Positions 26,187 to 34,835 of a DNA stretch of 64,000 bases are shown one piece after another. Position 1 is the first letter of the stretch. Every line of letters begins with the position of its first letter. The notes beneath the pieces were generated by a model. The model was not told where the DNA came from and searched no databases. It worked only from the letters and a program-made list of their open reading frames with translations. The DNA is taken from positions 868,001 to 932,000 of the forward strand of contig NZ_CP049859.1 in NCBI RefSeq assembly GCF_011400295.1. The letters are read 5' to 3'. The translations under genes and the position numbers were made by a program. The stretch comes from Erysipelothrix sp. HDW6A (GTDB lineage Bacteria; Bacillota_I; Bacilli_A; Erysipelotrichales; Erysipelotrichaceae).

Positions 26187-27224
26187 ATGAAAAAAGTTGG
26201 AATTATTGGAGCAGGAATCGTAGGGGCTAGTGCAGCATTTTATCTTACTAGAATGGGGTATGAGGTAAAGATTTATGACGCTGGTTATGCTCAAGGGACA
26301 AGAGCGGCTGTTGGGATTATTTGTCCATGGGTTAGCCAAAGACGTAATAAGTCTTGGTATGATTTAGCGAATCGAGGAGCACATCATTATTTGTCTCTTA
26401 TTAAGGACGTAAGCGATGACCGCTTCTTTAAACAAAACGGGACCTTAATTACCCATGATACGAAATTAGATAAACAGTATAATATTGCCCTTAAAAATAA
26501 AGAAAATGCCCCAATGATGGGTGAGGTTTATTTACTTACAAAGGAAGAAGTACAAGAAAAAATTCCTGAAGGGTTCGAGCTTGATGAAGCAATTTTCGTT
26601 GCTGGTGGAGCTCAAGTAGATGGAGCATTGCTAATTGATATTCTTTTGAAGGATTCACAAATAAAAGTAATTCCAAAAAGAGTTTACTTAGAGGATATGA
26701 CGATAGATGGTGAGATGTTTGATACTGTTATTGTTGCTGCGGGTCCGTGGCTTAATGAGGCACAGTCAAATGAATATGACATTAAGATACAAAGAGGACA
26801 GTTGATTGCTTTGGAAGCACCTGAGGTGATTGATTCATATCCAGTAATTATGCCTCAAGGAGAAGCTGATATATTGTTTCAAGAGAATCGAATCATTATA
26901 GGTGCTACTCATATTGATTTGGATACGGAAAAAGCGTATCGATCTGAAGAAGCTATGTACTTGAAACACAATGTCGAAGCTATTATTCCAAATATCTATG
27001 ATATGAAAGAAATAGATTACAGAGTAGGCTTTCGTTCGGTAAGTAGGAACCATCAAGCATTCTTTGGACCAACAGATCATAATATGACGCAATATGTAGT
27101 AAGTGGTCTTGGTTCTTCGGGATTGACTGTGGGTCCTTATATTGCTTATTTAATAGCGCAAAGCATTAATGGCAAAGATATTGATTTTTCACAATATAGT
27201 CCACATTTGTACAAAGGCGAATAG
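26187..27224 (+). CDS. FAD-dependent oxidoreductase (DAO/glycine-oxidase-like)
   Basis: A 345-residue flavoprotein of the D-amino-acid oxidase/DadA superfamily. The N-terminal Rossmann motif GIIGAGIVGASAA is at residues 5-17. The middle has VAAGPWLNEAQ and the C-terminal end has YVVSGLGSSGLTVGPYIA, which closes the FAD site. No signal peptide is seen. The substrate is an amine or amino acid by family, but which one is not evident. It directly follows nagA, with a terminator between, and has no obvious promoter of its own. Confidence 0.86.
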   Translation: MKKVGIIGAGIVGASAAFYLTRMGYEVKIYDAGYAQGTRAAVGIICPWVSQRRNKSWYDLANRGAHHYLSLIKDVSDDRFFKQNGTLITHDTKLDKQYNIALKNKENAPMMGEVYLLTKEEVQEKIPEGFELDEAIFVAGGAQVDGALLIDILLKDSQIKVIPKRVYLEDMTIDGEMFDTVIVAAGPWLNEAQSNEYDIKIQRGQLIALEAPEVIDSYPVIMPQGEADILFQENRIIIGATHIDLDTEKAYRSEEAMYLKHNVEAIIPNIYDMKEIDYRVGFRSVSRNHQAFFGPTDHNMTQYVVSGLGSSGLTVGPYIAYLIAQSINGKDIDFSQYSPHLYKGE

Positions 27225-27283
27225 TAAGCTGTGATTCAATTGTTAATATTAACGAAATATAAACTTTGTCTAGATTGTTTTCT

Positions 27284-27311
27284 TTGTATTCATATATTAT
27301 TAGTGTATAAT
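27284..27311 (+). promoter_or_regulatory. promoter of the LytTR regulator operon
   Basis: TTGTAT (27284-27289), a 16-bp spacer and TATAAT (27306-27311), 22 bp before the gene. Confidence 0.75.
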
Positions 27312-27333
27312 TTATTTAGATAGGAGAAAATCC

Positions 27334-28065
27334 ATGATAAATATTTATCTTTGCGATGATGAACCTCAGGTTGTTTCAAAGTACAAATATTTGATTAAGA
27401 GATATGCACTATCGCGTTCTCTTGATATAAATATTGAGACCTTTGAGCGGGGGGAGGAATTGTTGTTTCATCTTGAAGATCATGTCAGTACACCTGATAT
27501 AATCTTTATGGATATTTTTATGGACGAATTAAATGGAATCGAAACATCAAAACGAATTCGTGAGTTAGGAATTAATGCTTTTATTATTTTTCTAACGACT
27601 ACTTCTGATTTCGTTTTTGAGGCGTTTGATGTTCGTTCTTTTAACTATCTTGTTAAACAAGATACAGATGAAGCCCGTTTTAGAGAAGTTTTAGGCAATG
27701 TTATCAACCAAGTTGAGAAACATGCACCAGATTTTTTTGATTGCTCATTCGGATCAGAATCCCGAAGGATACCCTTTAAGAATATTACACACTTTGAAAT
27801 TTATCGAAGAGTTATGCGCGTACATTATAATAATGACGAGTATTTTGATTTTTACGAAACAATGGATAATTTAGCTGAACAATTAGAAGAAAAAGCGTTT
27901 GTACGTGTACACCGTTCTTTCTTAGTAAATTTGCGTCACATCGTTCTTTTTAAGAACCAGTTGATACGTTTGAGTAGTGGTGTAGAACTGCCATTAGGAA
28001 AAGCATATCAGGTACAAGTTAAAGAGAGCTTTAATGAATTTGTTTCAAACGACTGGAGCGAATAG
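27334..28065 (+). CDS. LytTR family response regulator (AgrA-like)
   Basis: A 243-residue two-component response regulator. The receiver domain (1-125) has the acidic pair Asp8-Asp9, the phospho-acceptor Asp60 (IIFMDIFMD) and a switch region TTTSDFVFEAF. The C-terminal LytTR DNA-binding domain (about 140-240) has RRIPFKNITHFEIYRRVMRV and FVRVHRSFLVNL. This layout is that of AgrA/ComE/BlpR regulators, which usually serve peptide quorum sensing. Its 3' end overlaps the next gene, an AgrC-like protein, by 32 bp. No AgrD or AgrB was found nearby. Confidence 0.92.
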   Translation: MINIYLCDDEPQVVSKYKYLIKRYALSRSLDINIETFERGEELLFHLEDHVSTPDIIFMDIFMDELNGIETSKRIRELGINAFIIFLTTTSDFVFEAFDVRSFNYLVKQDTDEARFREVLGNVINQVEKHAPDFFDCSFGSESRRIPFKNITHFEIYRRVMRVHYNNDEYFDFYETMDNLAEQLEEKAFVRVHRSFLVNLRHIVLFKNQLIRLSSGVELPLGKAYQVQVKESFNEFVSNDWSE

Positions 28066-29374
28066 GAGTGTTGAGCTATTGGGGTATCTCGTTTCAGTTA
28101 TTAGTGTTTTATCTTTATATACCTTTGTGTCATTATATTCTTTGCGTGATTTAGCTAAATACCGCAAGAATAAAAATGTCACTTTTGTTGTGGGAATTTG
28201 TATATTAACATTTATTTTTGTAGTTAATGAGCAACGCGTTATGGCAGGAACCATTTTCTATGAATTTATTGTTTTTGTGATTATGTACATCTTTTATCGC
28301 TTATATTATCGATCACAGTCACTTTTAGCGGTGTTTGGTGCTTCACGATACGTGTTGTACTTATTTACGAGTAAAGTTCTTACGCAGTCTTTGATATCCC
28401 TTGTAAGTGGGTATTCAATCTTAGAACTGTATGAACTCGGTTATTCACGTTGGATTTTAGTAGTATCAATATTGGTTGCAGCCATTTGCATTCAACTCTT
28501 ATATATGACCGTAGTAAAAAATAGAGGCTTTGTAAGGCTTGTAAGTCATCCAAGTCAACTTTGGTTTGTAACGGGGATAAAGTTTCTTCTTAGTGCCTTT
28601 ATTCTCTTTGCATTTCAAATGAGTATAAGAATTGATAATTTGGTTGTCGCAGCTCTAATCAATATTGTAGGGGTGTTGATGGTAGTTGTGTTTGATGTTG
28701 TCGTTGTATCAAATGGAATACGTTTCGTTACCCTTCTTCAACATGAACAAGAAAATCTCATCTTACAAAAATTATATGAAACCCAAGTATCAAATTATAA
28801 GTCTTATGAATTATTTACTCAGCAGTTTCAAACATTTAGAAAAGAATTGAACACAAATTTTCCTGCGATAATTGGTATGATACGTCGCCAGGAAGGTGAA
28901 CAAGCTATTCGTTTATTAGATGATATTGCAGTTCAAATGGGAGATAACAGTGTTGTTAAACGTAACTACACAAACTTTCCTTTCTTAGATGCTGTACTTT
29001 TATCGTTCTCGAATATATGTCATGAAAAAGACATAGACTTTGATGTTTTAGTCTATTGGGAAAAAGGTATTTATATTGATGATTTAAAGATAGTTCGTGT
29101 GTTTACCGATATCTTTGACATGGTTATTGATAAAGTTGAAAGTCAAGCAAAAGAAAAGCGCCTCATATTTATGCGCTCGAATCCTCATAAGCATTGGCTT
29201 GAGGTAATTATTAAATTTCCTATTATTGATCTAGAGGAAGAAGAAACACTGGATGTACTTATGAACATGATGGAAAGCTTCGGAGGATTAATGGACTATC
29301 GTATTCACCAACGTCATTCTGTCATTGCCTTACATTTCCCTAAAATAGATTCTATGGATGATAACTTTCAATAA
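28034..29374 (+). CDS. AgrC-like membrane sensor with degenerate kinase domain
   Basis: A 446-residue protein. The first 225 residues hold six or seven membrane segments (NINTAHK-type sensor array of the AgrC kind). A linker helix (about 235-265) and a GHKL-like domain follow. The features needed for phosphotransfer are not seen. The place of the phosphorylated His (RHD-x-N-H in AgrC) reads FRKELNTN; the N-box reads MVIDKVES; and no GxGL glycine box follows. The start is uncertain: ATG 28034 overlaps the regulator gene by 32 bp and has only AGAGAG upstream, while a TTG at 28079 has AGGAG. I infer a pseudokinase or a signal-transducing scaffold for the LytTR regulator. Confidence 0.8.
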   Translation: MNLFQTTGANRSVELLGYLVSVISVLSLYTFVSLYSLRDLAKYRKNKNVTFVVGICILTFIFVVNEQRVMAGTIFYEFIVFVIMYIFYRLYYRSQSLLAVFGASRYVLYLFTSKVLTQSLISLVSGYSILELYELGYSRWILVVSILVAAICIQLLYMTVVKNRGFVRLVSHPSQLWFVTGIKFLLSAFILFAFQMSIRIDNLVVAALINIVGVLMVVVFDVVVVSNGIRFVTLLQHEQENLILQKLYETQVSNYKSYELFTQQFQTFRKELNTNFPAIIGMIRRQEGEQAIRLLDDIAVQMGDNSVVKRNYTNFPFLDAVLLSFSNICHEKDIDFDVLVYWEKGIYIDDLKIVRVFTDIFDMVIDKVESQAKEKRLIFMRSNPHKHWLEVIIKFPIIDLEEEETLDVLMNMMESFGGLMDYRIHQRHSVIALHFPKIDSMDDNFQ

Positions 29375-29594
29375 ACCACCGTGTTCTTTCAAAGAATAAC
29401 TTTCTAACCTGATTTTGAATTCGACATTCATATAAGATACCAGCGCCGCCTACTTGAGAAGCGGCGTTTCTTATTTGTAATACTTTGTCGATTGGATACT
29501 TTACATTATCAAATACGATAAATAGTGGCATCATATCTCCAAATTGATTGACATGGACAACCACATCTATATATTTCTTATAATATTTCTGCAT
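29352..29594 (-). CDS. small protein of unknown family, divergent from LexA-like repressor
   Basis: An 80-residue soluble, basic protein. I do not recognise the family. It has an N-terminal strand-rich part (YIDVVVHVNQFG, MPLFIVFDNVKYPIDKV) and the conserved-looking NAASQVGGAGILYECRIQNQ followed by KLFFERTRWFIE. GAAGGTGATCC is a good ribosome site and a TTGATT-16-TATAAT promoter lies at 29613-29640. The -35 is inside a perfect 12-bp inverted repeat, so the LexA-like repressor encoded divergently probably shuts it off until it is cleaved. A role in the DNA-damage response is a guess from this arrangement. Its 3' end overlaps the AgrC-like gene by 23 bp, tail to tail. Confidence 0.72.
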   Translation of the reverse strand: MQKYYKKYIDVVVHVNQFGDMMPLFIVFDNVKYPIDKVLQIRNAASQVGGAGILYECRIQNQVRKLFFERTRWFIESYHP

Positions 29595-29612
29595 AGGATC
29601 ACCTTCGAGTAA

Positions 29613-29696
29613 ATTATATCAAATAAGTTGCGTAAATCAATATATTTACGCAACTAATAATAGAAAGTTGCACTTGTGTTACGTATTCTGTAATAT
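29613..29696. promoter_or_regulatory. divergent promoters with perfect 12-bp inverted-repeat operator
   Basis: The inverted repeat AGTTGCGTAAAT (29626-29637), a six-base spacer, and ATTTACGCAACT (29644-29655) is perfect in both arms. It covers the -35 (29635-29640) of the minus-strand promoter TTGATT-16-TATAAT (-10 at 29613-29618). The plus-strand promoter TTGCAC (29668-29673), 17-bp spacer and TAATAT (29691-29696) starts 13 bp from the repeat and drives the repressor gene. The size and position fit a dimeric repressor site controlling the small gene most strongly. Confidence 0.8.
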
Positions 29697-29712
29697 TAAA
29701 GAGAGGTGCTCT

Positions 29713-30300
29713 ATGACATTACAAGAAATAATTACAATTTATAGGGAACGATTGGGTTTGTCGCTAGAAGATATCAGTGATGCTGTTGCTGTTAGTAAAT
29801 CGACAGTTTCACGTTGGGAAAATGGAATCATTAAGAAGATATCTGAAGACAACAAGCTCAAACTATCCAAGCTTTTTAATATCGATATTGATGATTATCT
29901 ACAACATCGCTTTTTTAAGCCTGTTTTAGGAACCGTTAGAGCTGGGTACAATTTGTTAGCCGATGAACATGTCATTGGCTATGAAGAAGTCAGTAAGTCT
30001 GATTATGATCGTGGTGATTATTTCCTAAAAGTTGTAGGTGATTCCATGACAGGATCCCGTATTTATGATGGCGACATTGTCTATATTCAAAAAGTTAGTG
30101 CTGTAGATAGTGGTAGTATTGCCGTGATTCTTATTGAAGAGGACGAAGTAACCATTAAACGTGTTATCTATAAAGATAAGTTAATGATTTTAGAAGCAAG
30201 TAATCCAGAATATGAGACACGTTACTATAATGAAGAAGATGTATTAAACCATAAAATCCAAATTCTTGGTAAAGTACTCAAAGTAAAAGTAGATTTTTAG
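29713..30300 (+). CDS. XRE-type LexA-like self-cleaving repressor (S24 peptidase)
   Basis: A 195-residue repressor. The N-terminal XRE helix-turn-helix (residues 15-37, LSLEDISDAVAVSKSTVSRWE) replaces the winged helix of classical LexA. The C-terminal S24 domain has the Ala77-Gly78 cleavage bond (GTVRAGYN), nucleophile Ser111 (VVGDSMTG) and Lys149 (VTIKR), so RecA-stimulated autoproteolysis is expected. The start at 29713 follows AAGAGAGGTG. It is divergent from a small unknown gene across a perfect inverted repeat. It is followed after 11 bp, without a terminator, by the Bce-type response regulator. Confidence 0.9.
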   Translation: MTLQEIITIYRERLGLSLEDISDAVAVSKSTVSRWENGIIKKISEDNKLKLSKLFNIDIDDYLQHRFFKPVLGTVRAGYNLLADEHVIGYEEVSKSDYDRGDYFLKVVGDSMTGSRIYDGDIVYIQKVSAVDSGSIAVILIEEDEVTIKRVIYKDKLMILEASNPEYETRYYNEEDVLNHKIQILGKVLKVKVDF

Positions 30301-30311
30301 GAGGATAGAGT

Positions 30312-30986
30312 ATGTACACAATAATGATTGTAGAAGATGACACAACGATTCGTGAAGAGCTTACTCTCTTCTTAGAAAATAATGGGTATGGCGTTATTGC
30401 TTTAACTGACTTTCAAAATGTTGTTGGTGAACTGGAGAAATCAACGGTTCATTGTGTTTTCCTAGATTTGAGTTTACCAAATATTGATGGCTATTTCATT
30501 GCGAAAGAGATACGCAAGATAAGTGATGTGCCTATTATTGTAGTTACAAGCCGTGATAATACTCTCGATGAGTTGATGTCAATGAACTATGGAGCAGATG
30601 ACTTTGTAACAAAACCATATAACCTTCATGTCCTACTTGCTCGACTTCAATCAATATTACGAAGAACCTATGAAAAGAATGACACTAAAGAAATAACGGT
30701 TCGAGGGGTTTCCGTTGATTTACCAAGGGGTATCGTTAAGTTTGAAGGAGAGACTCAAGAACTTACTAAAAATGAGATGGGAATAATTTCGTATCTAATT
30801 CAGAATAAGAATTCAATTGTATCTCGTTCTGATTTGATGGAATATCTTTGGAATACTGATTGGTATGTTGATGATAATACTTTAACTGTTAATATTAATA
30901 GATTAAGAAAAAAACTGGAAGAAATCGGAGTCGTTGATTTTATCGAAACAAAACGTGGGATTGGGTACAGTATCAATGACAATTAA
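30312..30986 (+). CDS. OmpR/PhoB family response regulator (BceR-like)
   Basis: A 224-residue regulator. The receiver domain (1-118) has Asp9-Asp10, phospho-acceptor Asp52 (VFLDLSLPN) and Lys of FVTKPY. A C-terminal winged helix (about 128-222) has ELTKNEMGIISYL and LTVNINRLRKKL. It overlaps its histidine kinase by 11 bp, and the pair is followed by a BceAB-type ABC transporter, the layout of antimicrobial-peptide sensing and resistance modules. A TNACA-N4-TGTAA-type target lies before the transporter. It is 11 bp downstream of the LexA-like repressor gene and may share its transcript. Confidence 0.93.
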   Translation: MYTIMIVEDDTTIREELTLFLENNGYGVIALTDFQNVVGELEKSTVHCVFLDLSLPNIDGYFIAKEIRKISDVPIIVVTSRDNTLDELMSMNYGADDFVTKPYNLHVLLARLQSILRRTYEKNDTKEITVRGVSVDLPRGIVKFEGETQELTKNEMGIISYLIQNKNSIVSRSDLMEYLWNTDWYVDDNTLTVNINRLRKKLEEIGVVDFIETKRGIGYSINDN

Positions 30987-31977
30987 AAAGTATTTAAAAG
31001 ATAAGTTATATTTTATTTCAATTACTGGATTAGTGATTGTTTTCTTAATGCTTTTATTTGGAGTGACAGATACCACACTTGCGGTAAGTGTTACAACTAT
31101 TTTATGCGTTCTTGTAGTAGCAGGCTCCGTATTAATTGTTGAGTGGAAACGTCGCTACTTATTTTATAAAGAAATAGACTTAGCGCTTGATAATCTAGAA
31201 AAGAAGTATTTCATTCATGAGATGTTACCGAAGAGTGGTTTTCTAGATGGTGATATTCTTCTAGAAATAATGAATGAACTCTCGAAATCGATTGCTAATG
31301 AAGTATCCAATATCAATAACGCACACAAAGAATACTTAGACTTTGTGGAAATGTGGATCCATGAAGTTAAGACGCCTTTGGCAGCAATTTCATTAATTAC
31401 TTCAAATAATAAAAGTGTTGAGATGGTCCGAGTTAAAGAAGAGGTAAAAAAGGTTGAAAAGCAATTAGAACAGATTCTCTTTCATGCTCGTTCGTCTTCT
31501 CTTGAAAAGGATTATATTATACAAAGTATTGACCTAGAAAAAGTCGTCAGAACCAGTGTTAAAGATCTATCGACACAATTTATTAGTAAGAATATTATCT
31601 TGAATTTAGATCTTGAAAATACCATCGTCTACTCGGATCCAAAGTGGTTAGAGTATATCTTTAAACAGATTCTTGAAAACGCTCTAAAATATAGCGATGA
31701 TGGAAAGACCATTATAATTCGTTCAGCAATTCATAATCAAAGTGTACAGGTTGATATTATAGATGAGGGAATTGGGATTTCTGAGTCTGATATTAAACGT
31801 GTCTTTGATCGTGGATTCACGGGTCAGATTGGACGTAACTCACGCCAGGCAACAGGATTTGGTCTATACTTGGTTAAGACCCTTAGTGAGCGTCTTGGTA
31901 TCGGACTATCAATTGTTTCTGATAAAGGTACGACTGTAAGTCTTGTGTTTCCTAAATCAGATATGAATTTCAGGTGA
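30976..31977 (+). CDS. intramembrane-sensing histidine kinase (BceS-like)
   Basis: A 333-residue kinase with two membrane helices (about residues 11-30 and 35-55) joined by only a few residues, so it has no outside sensor domain. This is the intramembrane-sensing type that reads the state of its partner ABC transporter. The phosphorylated residue is His129 (EMWIHEVKTPLAA); the N-box is LENALKYSDDG and the glycine motifs are IIDEGIGISESD and GFGLYLVK. The start is the ATG at 30976, which overlaps bceR; the ribosome site is weak. Kinase activity looks intact, in contrast to the AgrC-like protein upstream. Confidence 0.92.
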   Translation: MTIKKYLKDKLYFISITGLVIVFLMLLFGVTDTTLAVSVTTILCVLVVAGSVLIVEWKRRYLFYKEIDLALDNLEKKYFIHEMLPKSGFLDGDILLEIMNELSKSIANEVSNINNAHKEYLDFVEMWIHEVKTPLAAISLITSNNKSVEMVRVKEEVKKVEKQLEQILFHARSSSLEKDYIIQSIDLEKVVRTSVKDLSTQFISKNIILNLDLENTIVYSDPKWLEYIFKQILENALKYSDDGKTIIIRSAIHNQSVQVDIIDEGIGISESDIKRVFDRGFTGQIGRNSRQATGFGLYLVKTLSERLGIGLSIVSDKGTTVSLVFPKSDMNFR

Positions 31978-31985
31978 ATCTGATA

Positions 31986-31999
31986 TTACAATAATGTAA
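31986..31999 (+). promoter_or_regulatory. BceR-type binding box upstream of the ABC transporter
   Basis: TTACA-ATAA-TGTAA is a perfect inverted repeat that matches the TNACA-N4-TGTAA consensus I recall for BceR-like regulators. It lies 72 bp before the ATPase gene, right after the kinase stop codon, so the transporter has its own inducible promoter. Confidence 0.75.
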
Positions 32000-32070
32000 G
32001 TTAAATGGCATTAAATTCGATGGTAGGTATAGTTGTGAATTATTATACTTACGGTATTGGAGGGTATCAC

Positions 32071-32838
32071 ATGAAAACAATTTTAGATGTAAGAAACATT
32101 GAGAAAATTTATGGGAAACGCGGTAACGTAACGCACGCTCTTAACGGAGTCTCGTTCAGAATTGATGAAGGTGAGTTTGTGGGGGTTATGGGACCGAGTG
32201 GTTCTGGTAAGACGACATTGTTAAACTGTATTGCGACAATCGATACAGTAACAAGTGGTAGTATTTTTGTAGATGGTAAGGATACTACAAAATTAAAGAG
32301 TGACCAACTGCAAGAATTTAGAAGGGATGAACTAGGATTTATATTCCAAGACTTTAATCTTCTAGATACACTGACTGCCTACGAAAACATTTCCTTAGCT
32401 TTATCCATTCAAGGAAGTCGTCACGCAGATATTGATAAAAGGATTAAAGAAGTTGCAAAGCTATTGGATATTGAAGAACATCTTCAAAAGTTTCCTTATC
32501 AGCTTTCTGGTGGGCAACAACAACGTGTTGCGAGTGCTCGAGCAATAATCACGAATCCAAGTCTAATTCTGGCTGATGAGCCTACTGGAGCTTTAGATTC
32601 AAAATCGAGCCGTATGCTTCTAGAAAAGCTGCAAGATTTAAATACAGATACAAATGCTACTATTATGATGGTAACGCACGATGCATTCAGTGCAAGTTAT
32701 GCGAAAAGAATTCTGTTTATTAAAGATGGTAAAGTGTTTAATGAATTGGTTCGTGGTAATAAGTCACGTAAGGAGTTCTTCGATGAGATTATCGATGTAG
32801 TAACACTTCTTGGAGGTGACGTTTCTAATGTACTTTAA
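32071..32838 (+). CDS. ABC transporter ATPase (BceA-like)
   Basis: The 255-residue ATP-binding subunit of a MacB/BceA-type exporter. The Walker [10 protein letters not shown] is at residues 41-49; the signature LSGGQQQR and Walker [13 protein letters not shown] follow, with the family's His in MMVTHD. The start at 32071 follows TTGGAGGG; the open frame further upstream covers the promoter and BceR box. It overlaps the permease gene by 11 bp. Together with the permease it should free targets from cell-wall-active peptides such as bacitracin or defensins. Confidence 0.94.
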   Translation: MKTILDVRNIEKIYGKRGNVTHALNGVSFRIDEGEFVGVMGPSGSGKTTLLNCIATIDTVTSGSIFVDGKDTTKLKSDQLQEFRRDELGFIFQDFNLLDTLTAYENISLALSIQGSRHADIDKRIKEVAKLLDIEEHLQKFPYQLSGGQQQRVASARAIITNPSLILADEPTGALDSKSSRMLLEKLQDLNTDTNATIMMVTHDAFSASYAKRILFIKDGKVFNELVRGNKSRKEFFDEIIDVVTLLGGDVSNVL

Positions 32839-34801
32839 ACTTGCATTAAAGAACGTAAAGAAAAGTTATCGAGACTTTTCTGTATACTTTATTACCTTAA
32901 CCTTTGCGGTTGCTTTCTTCTATGTGTTTAATTCGTTCGAACAACAACGAGTTATTTTACAATTAAATGAAGTTCAAGGATTTATGTTTGAATCGCTGTC
33001 TATCATTATGGATGTCATCTCTGTAATCGTTGCGCTTGTCTTTGCATATTTAATTATTTATGCAAATAACTTCTTGATTAGACGTCGTAAGAAAGAACTA
33101 GCGACTTATACTCTACTTGGTATGAAGAAATCAACAATTTCAAAAATATTGATATACGAGTCATCGGTCATTGCTTTTGTATCCTTGATTGTTGGTGTTG
33201 CCTTAGGTACAGGCTTATCCCATATATTTGTGCTATTAACGGCCAAAATATTAAGTGTCACTGTTAATTATGGATTTATCTTTTCGATCACTGCACTCAT
33301 TAAGACAGTAGGTATCTTCGCACTATTATTTGGTGTAGTTATGATCTTTAACAGTCGTGTCCTTAATAAATATAAGCTTATTGACTTACTTCAAGCAGAT
33401 CGTAAGAATGATGAAACTGTTGTTAAGCAAACGAAACTCTCTGTCTTTGTCTTTATATTAGGAGCAGTGCTCTTAGGAATTGCATATAAATGGGTTCTTA
33501 TTCCTGGAGAAATAGTCTTTTCACTCTTTCCGATTATTGCATTAGGCATCATCGGTACAGTTCTTGTTTTCAAAGGGCTGGCTGGCTTCATGTTGAAGTT
33601 TATTCAAAGTAACAAGAGTGTTTACTATCATGGTCTTAATACATTCGTTTTCAGACAACTAAGTTCAAAAATCAACGTTACCTATAAAACGATGGCCACA
33701 ATAAGCATTCTTATACTGTTTGGAGTGGGTACGTTGGTAACAGGATTTAATATTAATAATGTATTAGCTTCACAAATTAATCAAAGTATTGCTTCTGACC
33801 TCAATGTAGTATTAAAGGATGATTCTAGAAAATTTAAGTATGACCCATCCAGTGTGAAAGAAGAGATTATTACAACTACATATATTGAATCAAATCCTGA
33901 AATTGTATCACAATTAGAAACGCTGTCAGGAGGCTCTGAGGTTGTGAAAGTCGCAACTCTACAATATATGAGTGTGAGTGATTTTAATAAACACTTAAAG
34001 GAACATGGAGAGAAAGGGATAGACTTAAAAGAAGGTGAATTCTCACTTTCCACAATTCCATACAATATGAATCGCACTACAAAATTCTTACCTGAAATGA
34101 TTTCGGATGGTAGTGAATTAAAGGTATCAAATGCAAAGCTTAAATATAAAAAAATTGGTGAAGTAAGCAGTTTAATTACCATCAACAATGATTTAAGAAA
34201 TGTATATTTGATTGTGAACGATTCAGAGTTAAAGACTCTTCTAAATAACCAAAGTATTCAAGTAAGTTCCGTTATGACACGTCATAGTTTTGAACTAAAT
34301 AAAGATGTAGATTCTTATGCATTCAAAGATAAGTTGGTACATGATAACAATTTGGATGAGAACTCAGACTTAGTACTTTCTGCACAGGAAATGTTGGATC
34401 AAATGTCTGGTGTTGAATTAACACTTGCTTATATTTCGATTTACTTAGGTCCTGTATTTCTAATAACCTGTGCTGTCATTCTTGCCTTACAACAACTCTC
34501 AGAGGCTACTGACAATAAGAAACGATACAAAGTATTATCGGACCTTGGAGTTGACTCAAAACTTATCAAGTCATCGGTATTAAAACAAATTAGCGTGTAT
34601 TTCTTAATTCCGCTAAGTATTGGGCTCCTTCATTCTTACGTCGGAGTTAAGGCAGTTGCAGGAAGCTTTACTGCAGCATATAAGGAATCAATCATCTCGT
34701 TTGCTCCTACTGTTACAATCTTAGTGTTTGTATTAGGAATATACATGGTCTATTTTTGGATTACTTACAAAGGGAGCCTAGCAATTATTCTAGAAGACTA
34801 A
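32828..34801 (+). CDS. ABC transporter permease (BceB-like, FtsX family)
   Basis: A 657-residue membrane protein with ten predicted helices. An N-terminal FtsX unit (about residues 50-180, RRRKKELATYTLLGMKKS) is followed by further helices, a long extracellular domain of roughly 200 residues (about 315-515) between helices 7 and 8, and a second FtsX unit at the end (YKVLSDLGVDSKLIKSS). This outside domain is the peptide-sensing hallmark of BceB. The start is the ATG at 32828 after TTGGAGGTGA. The substrate cannot be predicted from the sequence. Confidence 0.93.
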   Translation: MYFKLALKNVKKSYRDFSVYFITLTFAVAFFYVFNSFEQQRVILQLNEVQGFMFESLSIIMDVISVIVALVFAYLIIYANNFLIRRRKKELATYTLLGMKKSTISKILIYESSVIAFVSLIVGVALGTGLSHIFVLLTAKILSVTVNYGFIFSITALIKTVGIFALLFGVVMIFNSRVLNKYKLIDLLQADRKNDETVVKQTKLSVFVFILGAVLLGIAYKWVLIPGEIVFSLFPIIALGIIGTVLVFKGLAGFMLKFIQSNKSVYYHGLNTFVFRQLSSKINVTYKTMATISILILFGVGTLVTGFNINNVLASQINQSIASDLNVVLKDDSRKFKYDPSSVKEEIITTTYIESNPEIVSQLETLSGGSEVVKVATLQYMSVSDFNKHLKEHGEKGIDLKEGEFSLSTIPYNMNRTTKFLPEMISDGSELKVSNAKLKYKKIGEVSSLITINNDLRNVYLIVNDSELKTLLNNQSIQVSSVMTRHSFELNKDVDSYAFKDKLVHDNNLDENSDLVLSAQEMLDQMSGVELTLAYISIYLGPVFLITCAVILALQQLSEATDNKKRYKVLSDLGVDSKLIKSSVLKQISVYFLIPLSIGLLHSYVGVKAVAGSFTAAYKESIISFAPTVTILVFVLGIYMVYFWITYKGSLAIILED

Positions 34802-34802
34802 A

Positions 34803-34835
34803 AAAGAGCTGAAATTTAATTCAGCTCTTTCTCTG
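34803..34835. terminator. terminator after the Bce module, shared with the convergent gene
   Basis: AAAGAGCTGAA / TTCAGCTCTTT (11-bp stem, 6-base loop) with T-rich and A-rich flanks. The stop of the minus-strand gene lies in the loop. Confidence 0.88.

Noticed and set aside
29352-29594. YolD-like protein linked to a Y-family polymerase
   Set aside because: The sequence does not match the YolD pattern I know, and no polymerase gene is next to it.
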